From positions 1-64,000 of IMG/VR virus record IMGVR_UViG_3300032083_002558: DNA of 64,000 bases; one strand, given 5' to 3'. Both the position numbers and the translations under genes were made by a program. Within the stretch, counting starts at the first letter, position 1; the number at the start of each line of letters is the position of its first letter. Of this stretch, positions 1 through 7,890 are shown one piece after another. This DNA comes from a virus. The notes under the pieces are model-generated. The model worked only from the letters and a program-made list of their open reading frames with translations. It was not told the DNA's origin and did not search any database.

Positions 1-1327
1 GGAATTGTTTTAATTTCTTTTGAATTAATTTACTATTAAATCCTTTTGGAAAATACTTTTTAAAGTTTTTATAATTCACATTATCTGGTGAATATGACAT
101 AGCTCTTATGATAGCAAGAATTGAACTACCAACTCTATTCAAATGAGATTTATTATTCACATCAAAATTCTTAATTTTTGATTTAAGATTTCTAACTATT
201 TCTCTAACAAGAATGAATAGTATTTTTCTATCACTACCAGTTATAGCTTCATTCAATTGTTCTTTGATGATTTCTCTAATTTGTTCTCTTAATTTTTGTT
301 CTGATGTAAGTTTTCCTTCATATACTTTTTTATTTTGTTGAAGGTTTTTGAATAATTTATTTTGTTTATCATCAATTGTTTTATACTTCTTTGGATTTTC
401 ATTAAAATCCACAAGAGCATAATTTAACATCTTCATCCATTTAGTATCACTATGTTTTTTACGAAAATCAGATAGCATCTTAAAAAACTTATTCTTATCT
501 TTCTTAGCTTTTTTGTAAAAATAAAAAACATTTACTCCAGCAGAAACTTCTGTAAGTTTTCCTTCAGTCATTTGTTCTGATTTAGATTTCAAAAACTCAG
601 TAGCCAAATATCTTTCTCTTCCGTATTGAGCTTTTGTCCATTTCTTACTCATTGATTTAGGCATTTCACTCAATTCAACACCTTCGTTATTCACCATCCA
701 AGCAACTCTACGAGCGTCTGAATTATATACTTTCTTATAACGATTTTCTTCTAATTTTTTCATCCACATTCTTACTTCTTTGACGGTAAATCTTCTTTTC
801 TTAGATTCTTGAATTGATTCATCAAACTCACCATCCATAGCTTTTTGTTCAATATTATCCATCATTTCTTGAGCTTCAGCATCTAATTCTTTTATCTTAT
901 TAGTAGTTCCTTCTGGCGCTCTACCATCATTATTAAAAATTGATAGGCCAATATCAGATGCTCTTTTTTGTAAATCTTTTAATTTATCTACATATTCTTC
1001 AGGTATATTACCTTCATTATCATCTATAAATTCACCAACTCGGTTATGAGTTTGTTCAGCCTTTTCACCTACCTTAGTATCACCACCTAAAAATGATGGT
1101 TTATCTGGTACCAATGAGTCTGGTTTTTCTTTTTCTTTTTTAGAAAATGGATTTAATTTAGATAATTTAGAAAGAAACCCTTTTTTCTTTTTTGATTTAT
1201 CATCAGTAGGAGTTTTAGCAACCATATCTTTTGCTTTTTTGTTCGCAGGATGTTCATCAGGTAATTGTAAAGCAGTTCTTACTTTAATCATATTTCCTGT
1301 TTTAGGATTTTTGATTTCTTTGTCCAT
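1..1327 (-). CDS. Internal-head-type protein, C-terminus cut by window edge
   Basis: The minus-strand frame is open from the ATG at 1327 to base 1, so at least 442 codons are present and the C-terminus lies outside. The protein is Lys/Glu-rich. It opens with a segment beginning MDKEIKNPKTG, then a long acidic and basic helical region. Near the C-terminal part are 'MTEGKLTEVSAG' and 'REQIREIIKEQLNEA', which carry L-x-E followed by V or A, the cleavage type used by T4 prohead proteases (inference). No enzymatic motif is visible. A GGAAG lies five bases before the ATG. An in-frame GTG four codons upstream (position 1339) is an alternative start. The gene follows the actin-like gene by 34 bases. 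I do not recognise a named family; a virion or prohead-core role is suggested by context. Confidence 0.7.
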   Translation of the reverse strand, partial: MDKEIKNPKTGNMIKVRTALQLPDEHPANKKAKDMVAKTPTDDKSKKKKGFLSKLSKLNPFSKKEKEKPDSLVPDKPSFLGGDTKVGEKAEQTHNRVGEFIDDNEGNIPEEYVDKLKDLQKRASDIGLSIFNNDGRAPEGTTNKIKELDAEAQEMMDNIEQKAMDGEFDESIQESKKRRFTVKEVRMWMKKLEENRYKKVYNSDARRVAWMVNNEGVELSEMPKSMSKKWTKAQYGRERYLATEFLKSKSEQMTEGKLTEVSAGVNVFYFYKKAKKDKNKFFKMLSDFRKKHSDTKWMKMLNYALVDFNENPKKYKTIDDKQNKLFKNLQQNKKVYEGKLTSEQKLREQIREIIKEQLNEAITGSDRKILFILVREIVRNLKSKIKNFDVNNKSHLNRVGSSILAIIRAMSYSPDNVNYKNFKKYFPKGFNSKLIQKKLKQF

Positions 1328-1361
1328 TATGTCTTCCACAATGGCCTGTCTGATTAATTCT

Positions 1362-2402
1362 TTAAGCTGACTCTTCTTGATTTTCACCCTCTTCCTCCTC
1401 TATGAGTTGTGCTTCACTTAAACAACCTCTTGCGACTGCTGTATGAGCGTCTTCCACTAATGTGAATTTCTCTACTTCTATTGGAAACTCATCTTGATTA
1501 AATTGTTCACTTACTACTTCCATAAAACCTTTAACCAATGATGTTCCACCACCGAATACAATCGGTATAGCATTTGGGAAGTTTGGAACACTTTCAGCAT
1601 TATTGAACTGATTTGTTAAATTTGTTAATAAGTAATTCACTAATGCTCCGTAATAACTTCTGATAGCATTAATGATATTATACTCATCACTTCCCTCATT
1701 ATAAATATCATTTATTGCACTTTTTGTTAAATCCAAGTTCTTAGAACTTTCTTTTATTGAAATCACTTTTGCTTTTGTAACACCACAATCGTTTGCTACA
1801 CATTCATCTATCCAATCTCCACCTCTTGCTACAGAAAAGGAGAGTGCACTCATCCCTTGATACATCACACATACATTACACATTCCAGCACCCATAGATA
1901 TTGCAATCCCAGTTAAATCATTATCCACGAGTCCTTCGTAAGCGAGAGCAACACTCTCCTCTATAACTTTTACATCGTATCCATATGTTTCAATAATCTG
2001 TTTCAATACATCTTCGTGATAAGAAACTTCTCTTGTTTGGTCTATTGGTTTGGCTGGTATACAATAAACACAAGTTTCTTTACCTTTTGACTTACCTAGC
2101 AATTCACCAATAATTGCATTCAATACAGGTAGTGCATCTTTTTCTTTTGGATTTAATAATCCACTTGACATTGGTCGTTTTAATTCTGTTGTACTAAATA
2201 TTTGTGCATAATTAAAAGCGTGTTGTCCAACGATGTGAACTTTACCACCCTTTTCAACAAATGGTATTCTTTGTCTTTTTAACATTCGTTTAACTTGATT
2301 TGCATCTCCGTCAACAGTTAAGAATACATTTCTTTGTTTTTTTATACTATTTTCTGTGGCTGTTATATAATAACTTGTTCCACAATCTAAGCCTTTTGCC
2401 AT
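1362..2402 (-). CDS. Actin/ParM-like ATPase
   Basis: 346 residues with the layout of the actin/Hsp70/ParM ATPase fold. The N-terminal phosphate-1 loop is 'GLDCGTSYY' (residues 4-12), the second phosphate loop is 'SMGAGMCNV' near 170, and the adenosine loop is 'FGGGTSLVKGF' near 283. The C-terminus is acidic. Proteins of this fold in plasmids and phages form filaments that move DNA, or anchor it. A filament role here is inference; the sequence shows only the nucleotide-binding fold. It starts at an ATG one base after the stop of the small membrane protein upstream and lies among head-protein genes. It could instead be a monomeric chaperone-like ATPase. Confidence 0.75.
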   Translation of the reverse strand: MAKGLDCGTSYYITATENSIKKQRNVFLTVDGDANQVKRMLKRQRIPFVEKGGKVHIVGQHAFNYAQIFSTTELKRPMSSGLLNPKEKDALPVLNAIIGELLGKSKGKETCVYCIPAKPIDQTREVSYHEDVLKQIIETYGYDVKVIEESVALAYEGLVDNDLTGIAISMGAGMCNVCVMYQGMSALSFSVARGGDWIDECVANDCGVTKAKVISIKESSKNLDLTKSAINDIYNEGSDEYNIINAIRSYYGALVNYLLTNLTNQFNNAESVPNFPNAIPIVFGGGTSLVKGFMEVVSEQFNQDEFPIEVEKFTLVEDAHTAVARGCLSEAQLIEEEEGENQEESA

Positions 2403-2403
2403 A

Positions 2404-2715
2404 TTAACCTCTGAGTTTCTTTAGTTTATCTTTTTGGGTTTTAACCTTACCCTTAATTTTTTCGTCTAACTTTACACTAACTTCATCTGTTGTAGTGTCC
2501 ATTATTCTATTACTCTTTATATCTACTTCTATTGGCCCCATATTCTTTTTAACTTTTGTTTCTTCTATCGTTGAAGTTTTTATTACTTCTCCGATGTTTA
2601 AGTTGGGAGACTTTTGAAACTTTAAGTTTTTTGAAACCCATATTAGTAAAACATAACAACCTACAACTACCTGCCATATAAATAGACTAATGAATATAAA
2701 ATCAAACAATTCCAC
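2404..2715 (-). CDS. Small single-pass membrane protein
   Basis: 103 residues. Residues 5-28 form one hydrophobic segment rich in Phe, Ile, Val and Trp, followed by a Lys-rich cytoplasmic-type tail of about 70 residues ending in KLRG. The start ATG overlaps the stop of the upstream gene by one base, so translation is probably coupled. It sits between the 202-residue head-type protein and the actin-like ATPase. A membrane anchor for its neighbour is possible but not shown. Family not recognised. Confidence 0.65.
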   Translation of the reverse strand: MELFDFIFISLFIWQVVVGCYVLLIWVSKNLKFQKSPNLNIGEVIKTSTIEETKVKKNMGPIEVDIKSNRIMDTTTDEVSVKLDEKIKGKVKTQKDKLKKLRG

Positions 2716-3323
2716 TATTTACCTTTTACAAAATCTCCAAGTGCTGGTATATTAACTACACCACCAATATCTGATAATCTTTTTGGTTTTACTGATTCAT
2801 CTTTTTTGATAGCTTTAGATATTGCATCTCTTCTCTTTTTCAAATATTCATCTGAATCATCTACATCACCATCATTATCAACATCTGAATCTTCTTTCCC
2901 TACAGCATCTAATTTTTCTTCCATTTCAGAATCTTCATCATCGTGTCCATAAACATGAGCTTCATCTATTTCATAGTAACGATTCAATACATGTCCCATA
3001 TCTTCATACAATGCAGTCAATCTTTGATTTAAAGCTTGTGCTTCTTTAGCAGTTTTTGTAAATTCTACAACACTACCTTTTAATGATTTCATATTTTTAT
3101 TAATTGAAACTTTATCAAACCAATCATCTTGTTCACCTAAAATGTGATGATGTGCAGATTCTGCAACTTCTGATAATTGTTTTGCAATTTCAACTATGTT
3201 GTTATTATTATACAATTGTTTTCCAACAATACCAAAGTTCTTAACACCCTCAACAACTTTATATTTGTCAATTTGTGGTCTGTCTTCAAACGCTTCTGAT
3301 AATATGTCTTTTAATTTTGCCAT
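2715..3323 (-). CDS. Protein with capsid-targeting-like N-terminus
   Basis: I choose the ATG at 3323 (202 residues): a GGGAG lies eight bases upstream and the protein then begins [13 protein letters not shown], the ten-residue peptide ending L-x-E shared with other genes here. Other starts are an ATG at 3338 that overlaps the previous stop, and a TTG at 3347. The body is helical, with a His-rich 'SAHHHILGE' and a coiled-coil-like stretch. An acidic Asp/Glu linker near residue 135-165 precedes a Lys-rich tail. T4 internal head proteins carry a ten-residue N-terminal targeting peptide removed by gp21 after L/I-x-E, so packaging in the head is inferred. No enzyme motif seen. Confidence 0.7.
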   Translation of the reverse strand: MAKLKDILSEAFEDRPQIDKYKVVEGVKNFGIVGKQLYNNNNIVEIAKQLSEVAESAHHHILGEQDDWFDKVSINKNMKSLKGSVVEFTKTAKEAQALNQRLTALYEDMGHVLNRYYEIDEAHVYGHDDEDSEMEEKLDAVGKEDSDVDNDGDVDDSDEYLKKRRDAISKAIKKDESVKPKRLSDIGGVVNIPALGDFVKGK

Positions 3324-3337
3324 TTTTATGTCTCCCA

Positions 3338-3625
3338 TTATTTCCAAAATATTATTTTAGCTATTATACCCAACACTAAAGTGTAAATACCCCATAGTGC
3401 AGTGGTTACATTTTGTTTAAAATTCTTTAATTCTGTTATATCTTGTATATCGATTTGTTTTCTCCAAAAGGTATTTTTATTTACTCTAACAATAATACCA
3501 TCTTCCGGGTCTAATAATACTTCTTTAATTTCTGTTACAGTTTGATGAATTTGTTCTAATTCACCATTCATTAGTTTTGTTTCAACACATTCTAACTTTT
3601 CTATAATATCTTTATTAGTAGCCAT
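3338..3625 (-). CDS. Small coiled-coil membrane protein, XhlA/holin-like layout
   Basis: 95 residues. Residues 5-40 are a charged amphipathic helix ('[20 protein letters not shown]'), then a short '[15 protein letters not shown]' segment, and residues 72-93 form one hydrophobic C-terminal segment ending FWK. A cytoplasmic coiled coil followed by one membrane span is the layout of XhlA-type phage proteins that assist holins, but similar proteins occur in virions. It begins with ATG sharing one base with the stop of the upstream gene. Lysis involvement is only a possibility; no endolysin gene is in the window. Confidence 0.6.
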   Translation of the reverse strand: MATNKDIIEKLECVETKLMNGELEQIHQTVTEIKEVLLDPEDGIIVRVNKNTFWRKQIDIQDITELKNFKQNVTTALWGIYTLVLGIIAKIIFWK

Positions 3626-4227
3626 TATCTTTTACTCGCTGTTCTGTTTTTCATTGCTTTTGTACCACCAAAGTATTTTCTAAATCTATCTACTATCTTA
3701 TCTTTAGTTAAAACACTTTGTAAAAATTCTACTTCATATGGATAAGCCCTTGACATATCACCATGTTGAAATCCTCTGACTAAATCAAAGAAATCAATCA
3801 CACCATTTTTTGCCTTTGTCATCCAATCCTTTACCACTTTACCTTGTAGTTTTCTTAATTCTTTTGAATATTTCCTTAAAGCATCATCAACAACCATCTT
3901 TGCTTCTTTTGATGAAAATGGTGGAGGTGATGATACACCACCAAATGATTCACTTAAATCACTATTTAATAAATAATCTCTTGACTTGTTTAAATAATTA
4001 GAAGCCAATGTGATTTTATCTGTCCACCACGCTGGTAAAGAATCCTCTTTATCCATAGATTCTAATTTCTTCAATAATTCTTCAGAGTCTTCAATTGATA
4101 ATTTTAACTTTCTAATAGCAGATGGAACATCAGTATGTCCGTCTTCATTGACTTTAAAAGGTTTTCTGTCTTTATCAGTATAAACCTTACCTTGTTCTAT
4201 ATCTTTTAATAAGTCTTGAAGTTTCAT
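3625..4227 (-). CDS. Conserved-looking phage protein, probable head component
   Basis: 200 residues beginning MKLQDLLKDIEQGKV, related to the targeting-like N termini nearby but without a clean L-x-E site. A 'VYTDKDRKPFKV' segment follows. Then comes a helical region with 'LPAWWTDKI' and 'YLNKSRDYLLN' near 85-115, a pattern I associate with unnamed proteins of marine myoviruses. The C-terminus is basic ('KAMKNRTASKR'). Starts with ATG overlapping the stop of the upstream gene by four bases, indicating coupled translation. Function unknown; the position among prohead genes suggests a virion protein. Confidence 0.65.
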   Translation of the reverse strand: MKLQDLLKDIEQGKVYTDKDRKPFKVNEDGHTDVPSAIRKLKLSIEDSEELLKKLESMDKEDSLPAWWTDKITLASNYLNKSRDYLLNSDLSESFGGVSSPPPFSSKEAKMVVDDALRKYSKELRKLQGKVVKDWMTKAKNGVIDFFDLVRGFQHGDMSRAYPYEVEFLQSVLTKDKIVDRFRKYFGGTKAMKNRTASKR

Positions 4228-4499
4228 CTATCTATTCCAATATATTTTGCTTTGTTTTTATTTAAAAATCTTTCTAAATCTTTTGTTCCTTTTGGATAAT
4301 AATCATTTCTATCACCAATTAAATGAAACTCATTAAATCCATTATCATAAAGTTTAAATTTTTCATTCTTTATTTGAACTACAATTCTTTCTCTTTCATT
4401 CCTTTTTGGTATAGATGATACCTCACCACCTGGCATATTCAAATACTTACCTTTCATTTTAAACTTTCCTTCTGATAATAAGTCTTTTAATTTAATCAT
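4224..4499 (-). CDS. Small protein with capsid-targeting-like N-terminus
   Basis: 91 residues beginning MIKLKDLLSE|GKFKMKG. The first ten residues match the window-wide consensus M-x-K-L-K-x-(L/I)-(L/I)-x-E, and the next residue is Gly, a preferred residue after the cut in T4 gp21 substrates. The remainder is a compact basic domain rich in Lys, Arg and aromatics ('EKFKLYDNGFNEFHLIG'), likely beta-rich. It overlaps the genes on both sides by a few bases. Inferred to be an internal head protein; no known fold recognised. Confidence 0.7.
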   Translation of the reverse strand: MIKLKDLLSEGKFKMKGKYLNMPGGEVSSIPKRNERERIVVQIKNEKFKLYDNGFNEFHLIGDRNDYYPKGTKDLERFLNKNKAKYIGIDR

Positions 4500-4779
4500 T
4501 TTTCATAGCCGTTTTAATCTTTTGTATATCAGCCATAAGTTGTTGTGGTGTCATACCAGCAGCATCAATTACTTTATACAATATAGCAGCTCTTTTCATT
4601 CTATTCAAGTTTGCACCTTTCATAGATTGAACAAATTTATCTAAGAATCTATTTACAACTGATGGTAATTTGATTTTATCAAAATTAATTTCATTAAGGT
4701 TTTCTTCCTTAATCATACCAGTTTCTTTACGAATCTCTTGATTTTGTTTTTTAATTAAATCTTTCATATTAATCATCAT
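4492..4779 (-). CDS. Small helical protein, putative internal head protein
   Basis: 95 residues. It begins MMINMKDLIKKQNQEI and contains 'ENLNEI' near residue 28, an L-x-E site that would remove a longer N-terminal piece if cut. The rest is mostly helical and basic, with 'NRFLDKFVQSMKGANLNRMKR' and a C-terminal 'DIQKIKTAMKND'. Close spacing to its neighbours (overlap of 8 bases downstream, 6-base gap upstream) puts it in the same transcript. Function unknown. Confidence 0.65.
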   Translation of the reverse strand: MMINMKDLIKKQNQEIRKETGMIKEENLNEINFDKIKLPSVVNRFLDKFVQSMKGANLNRMKRAAILYKVIDAAGMTPQQLMADIQKIKTAMKND

Positions 4780-4785
4780 ATACTC

Positions 4786-5715
4786 CTATTTTACAACTGC
4801 CCATAATGTGTTCATTAATTGCGTTGGACTTTTATATCCTATATCTGATAATATTTTTTTCATTTTAGGATTTACTTTTTTAAATACTTTTGTTAATAGA
4901 TTAGCTGTTTGCATATCTACTGTTACTAATCCTTTTTTAGTGTTGTAACCATATGCTTGTTTATCTTTCATAACTCTAGCAGCAACATCAAATATTGTTT
5001 CTTTTGCTTCTGTAAGTTTTCCTTCAAGTTTAATTGCTTTAGCTTCTGGACTATTATATTTACCACTCTTTTTTAATTTTTTCACTAACATTTTAGCAGC
5101 TCTTTCGTTTTTAACTACTTTAATAGTTTCACGGCCACCATCTGTCACTACCCACATACCTTGTTTAGCCATTCTTTGAACTGCAGCTGATTGTTTTTCT
5201 TTGAGTTTCTTTTTAATCAAATGAGGACCTGCTGGTTCTTCACCTAATTCACCATTCTCACCATATCCACAAGTTCCTTCACCCAATATATCTTTAGCTT
5301 TATCTGATAAATATTTTATATCTGCACTTGCTATTTGTTTTAAAACTTTCTTATCTGTTTTTTTCAATAATGTCACAATCTGTTGAACAAGTGGATTGTT
5401 ATCAGGTAAAGTTCCTTTCATATCCTTAAATGCTCTTTTTAATTGTTTGATGTGTGATGAACTAAATGGTATTCTTACTTCATTCATGTTAGCCAACTCT
5501 TCACGAACCATTTTCTTAATCAAGTTTCTAACTTTCATTTCTCTTTTCACCTTGTTTGGTAATCCTTTGTGTTTTGTTTTTGCATATTTATCAACATCTT
5601 TTTTCTTCATTGACTTAGCAACTTTTCCAGCTTCACCCTCTTTAGGTTTATCACCTTTTTGCATTGACTTTACAACACCAAAAAATCTTTGTTGAGCTTT
5701 TGATGATGCTGGCAT
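4786..5715 (-). CDS. DUF3008-type modular protein with internal cleavage-like sites
   Basis: 309 residues. The N-terminus (1-55, 'MPASSKAQQRFFGVVKSMQ...') matches the DUF3008 pattern of small basic proteins. Next comes 'VRNLIKKMVREELANMNEV', a helical motif of the IIxEE...L-x-E kind. Three more sites follow: 'DILGEGTCG', 'GELGEEPAG' and 'GKLTEAKET'. These separate a helical middle, a basic 'GMWVVTDGGRETIKVVKNERAAK' segment and a C-terminal domain of about 70 residues. If the prohead protease cuts at these L-x-E positions, the product is a polyprotein of small packaged pieces (inference). Start ATG overlaps the upstream stop by one base. No catalytic motif seen. Confidence 0.7.
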   Translation of the reverse strand: MPASSKAQQRFFGVVKSMQKGDKPKEGEAGKVAKSMKKKDVDKYAKTKHKGLPNKVKREMKVRNLIKKMVREELANMNEVRIPFSSSHIKQLKRAFKDMKGTLPDNNPLVQQIVTLLKKTDKKVLKQIASADIKYLSDKAKDILGEGTCGYGENGELGEEPAGPHLIKKKLKEKQSAAVQRMAKQGMWVVTDGGRETIKVVKNERAAKMLVKKLKKSGKYNSPEAKAIKLEGKLTEAKETIFDVAARVMKDKQAYGYNTKKGLVTVDMQTANLLTKVFKKVNPKMKKILSDIGYKSPTQLMNTLWAVVK

Positions 5716-6032
5716 TACATTAACTTTCTAAAATTCTTTTTATATTTTTTTGTGAAATCAACTATATTCTTTTTATAATTATCTAAAAAGTCAGCAGCTT
5801 CATCATTTAATCCTTTTTTTCTTAAACTATCATATAAATCCAAATAAGACTTTTGTAATCCTTTTAAAGACTTATCTATATTTTTAGCGTGTTTTTTATA
5901 TTCGAAAGCAGGGCCTTCATTTATATTAAACTCATCTTTGATAGATTCCAATACTTTATTCTGTTTAGGTTTGGATTCTTTTTTCTTCTTATCATTATAT
6001 CCCATTAAAGATTTATAATCCATTTTACTCAC
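5715..6032 (-). CDS. Small Lys-rich prohead-type protein
   Basis: 105 residues, about a quarter Lys, predicted all-helical. 'FNINEGPAFEYKKHAKNI' near residue 35 contains an I-x-E|G site of the prohead-protease kind. In T4 the gene after protease gene 21 is scaffold gene 22, and this gene occupies that place, overlapping the protease gene by eight bases. It is far shorter than T4 gp22 (about 270 residues), so a scaffold role is only a positional guess. It could be a core protein of the gp67/gp68 type. Confidence 0.6.
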   Translation of the reverse strand: MSKMDYKSLMGYNDKKKKESKPKQNKVLESIKDEFNINEGPAFEYKKHAKNIDKSLKGLQKSYLDLYDSLRKKGLNDEAADFLDNYKKNIVDFTKKYKKNFRKLM

Positions 6033-6648
6033 CCCTAAATATATCGTTAATTATATTTTCAATTTTACAATCGTGACAACACACACCATCTCTTGTTCCA
6101 ACACCTTCGTGTAATTTACCTTCATTTGTTGGTGATAGAAATGCTCCGTGTGTAGATGGATTTGATACGAAATCAAATGCAATAAGTTCAAAGTCTGGTT
6201 GAACCTCTACTGAATCATCTTCATTCATTTCTTTTACTGAACCTAATCCTCTCGATGATATACCTAATTTAATACCACTTTTAAATAATTCTTTTAAGAT
6301 GTTTCCAGCTGGTGTACCAAGTACTTCAACTGTTCCCATTAAATCATTGTCTTTCCAATGCATTTCTAATATATTATGAGAAACATTGTTTAGATTCACC
6401 ACAGACGAGTCAGGATGGTCAAGTTCACCTAATGCTCTTCGTTCTTTAATTTGAATTTTTGAATATTTTTCGGCTTCTCGCATTAAAGTTTCTCGTGGAT
6501 ATACTCTTCCATTTTGATTCTTTGCTTCTGCTCTTTGTAATACACCTTTAACAACCAATCTTCCATCATTGTTTTTCATTGACTCATTGATTTGTTGAGG
6601 GGAAACCTCAAATGGTATATAATCTACTATTACTTGTTTTGACATCAT
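6025..6648 (-). CDS. 21: Prohead core protease, T4 gp21-like
   Basis: 207 residues with the layout of the T4 gp21 family (peptidase family S80, herpesvirus-assemblin-like fold). 'RVYPRETLMREAEKY' near 48-62 is typical. 'ALGELDHPDS' supplies the predicted catalytic His78, and 'KLGISSRGLGSV' the predicted catalytic Ser (131 or 132). It acts in the prohead, cutting core and capsid proteins after (L/I)-x-E. Its own sequence has candidate self-cutting sites at 'INE22|S' and 'LHE181|G'. The tail beyond the second has a 'CCHDC' cluster that may bind metal. A start two codons after an in-frame Met is possible. It ends in an overlap with the next gene. Confident family assignment. Confidence 0.92.
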   Translation of the reverse strand: MMSKQVIVDYIPFEVSPQQINESMKNNDGRLVVKGVLQRAEAKNQNGRVYPRETLMREAEKYSKIQIKERRALGELDHPDSSVVNLNNVSHNILEMHWKDNDLMGTVEVLGTPAGNILKELFKSGIKLGISSRGLGSVKEMNEDDSVEVQPDFELIAFDFVSNPSTHGAFLSPTNEGKLHEGVGTRDGVCCHDCKIENIINDIFRGE

Positions 6649-6654
6649 TGTCTC

Positions 6655-7122
6655 CTATCCTATTACAAATTCTGCAGTTCCTGTTATCTCACCTGCTATT
6701 ACTTGCCAATTGTCACCATCATACATTAAAGTTACACTTCTTCCAGGAAGATTTGATGTTAAGGTATTACCAGCTGCAAAATTAGCTGGTGTGATAACTA
6801 AATCATTACCGCCAAGTCTTGTACTATGTACTATTCTTTTTACTTGTCCTAAAATTCCATTAGCAAGTGATACATGTGTTCTAGAACCAGCAGAAACACA
6901 CAATGATGTTGTAGTCTTTAAAGATAAAGGTACAGCATTATCTGCACCATTACCTCCTAAAACTGGTCCCTCCAAATCTTCACCTGGTGAACCACTGGCG
7001 TTTTGTGAATCAGAAATTCCAGGGTCTAACGCAAATCCCAAAGCCTTTTTCTGTTTTGGTGTTAAACCAGTTCCATAGTCTGATGTTAATATTTGCTTTT
7101 TACCTTGAAATAAAACTCCCAT
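6655..7122 (-). CDS. Virion surface-type protein, copy 1 of a tandem pair
   Basis: 155 residues. The N-terminal 'KQILTSDYGTGLTPKQKKAL' and the second half ('HVSLANGILGQVKRIVHSTR', then 'DLVITPANFAAGNTLTSN', then 'YDGDNWQVIAGEITGTAEFVI') match the next gene closely. The C-terminal half looks like a beta-sandwich. The region near 35-60 is Gly/Asp/Ser-rich. Such small beta proteins beside the prohead protease are often capsid decoration or head-fibre proteins, which is inference. It overlaps its paralogue by one base. Confidence 0.65.
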   Translation of the reverse strand: MGVLFQGKKQILTSDYGTGLTPKQKKALGFALDPGISDSQNASGSPGEDLEGPVLGGNGADNAVPLSLKTTTSLCVSAGSRTHVSLANGILGQVKRIVHSTRLGGNDLVITPANFAAGNTLTSNLPGRSVTLMYDGDNWQVIAGEITGTAEFVIG

Positions 7123-7574
7123 TATGCTATCACCATTTCTGCTGTTCCTGTTATCTCACCAGCAACTACTTGCCAATTTAAACCATCAAATAATAATTGA
7201 ACAGCTCTAGCAGCTGCATTTGAAGTTAAGGTATCACCAGCAGCAAAAATACTATCACCACCAATTCCATCCTCAGGTGTGATAACTAATGCATTACCAC
7301 CCAGTATTGATTTATGTATAATTACTTTTAATTGTCCTTCAACACCCTTACCTAATGTTACATGTGTTGCACTAGCTTTTGTTGATACTAAAGACACTGT
7401 GGTTGTTGATGATAAAACTGTTGCATTACTTGTACCATTACCAGCGATTACAGTTTCAGTACTATAAACAGTCGGTTTTAATACCCAAGCTCTACTGAGT
7501 TTTTGTTTACTAGTTAAACCTGTACCATAACCTGATGTTAGAATCTGTTTATCACCATCTATTATTTTTGGCAT
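7122..7574 (-). CDS. Virion surface-type protein, copy 2 of a tandem pair
   Basis: 150 residues, paralogue of the adjacent gene: 'KQILTSGYGTGLTSKQKLSRA' at the N-terminus, 'HVTLGKGVEGQLKVIIHKS' in the middle, and 'FDGLNWQVVAGEITGTAEMVIA' at the C-terminus. The two differ most in the linker near residues 35-60, as expected for an exposed or adaptive part. Both are likely virion proteins made in similar context, from one ancestral duplication. Exact role (decoration, fibre base) unknown. Confidence 0.65.
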   Translation of the reverse strand: MPKIIDGDKQILTSGYGTGLTSKQKLSRAWVLKPTVYSTETVIAGNGTSNATVLSSTTTVSLVSTKASATHVTLGKGVEGQLKVIIHKSILGGNALVITPEDGIGGDSIFAAGDTLTSNAAARAVQLLFDGLNWQVVAGEITGTAEMVIA

Positions 7575-7584
7575 TTATAAACTC

Positions 7585-7890
7585 CTATTTCCAAGCATTT
7601 CGTTTCAACCATATATCTCTTAATATATCGCCAACAACATTTCTAATTAATTTTGTTATTTGTTTTAAATCTTTATCATCAATAGCTTCTTTTACAAATG
7701 TAAAACCAGTGCTCTTTTTAAATCTTTTTTTCTTTTTCTTTTCATCTTCTTTTGAACTAAAAGCAAATGGAGTTGAATATCCTGCAACATTACCAGTGGT
7801 GGTTATTTCTTCTAAACTTTCTTCGTCTAAAAGTTCAAGTGTTAGTTTTTTAACTAACTCTTTAAATAACTTTCTGTTTTTTATTTCCAC
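7585..7890 (-). CDS. Small Lys-rich protein of the head cluster
   Basis: 101 residues starting at GTG within the end of the upstream gene (29-base overlap). The N-terminal amphipathic helix 'KELVKKLTLELLDEESLEEI' is followed by 'TTTGNVAGYSTPFAF', a run of Lys and a C-terminal helix ending 'KRNAWK'. The 'TTTGNVAGY' segment followed by a Lys block looks like a conserved element of marine phage head proteins, though I cannot name the family. Position between portal and protease genes parallels the small core genes 67 and 68 of T4 (positional inference). Confidence 0.6.
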   Translation of the reverse strand: MEIKNRKLFKELVKKLTLELLDEESLEEITTTGNVAGYSTPFAFSSKEDEKKKKKRFKKSTGFTFVKEAIDDKDLKQITKLIRNVVGDILRDIWLKRNAWK

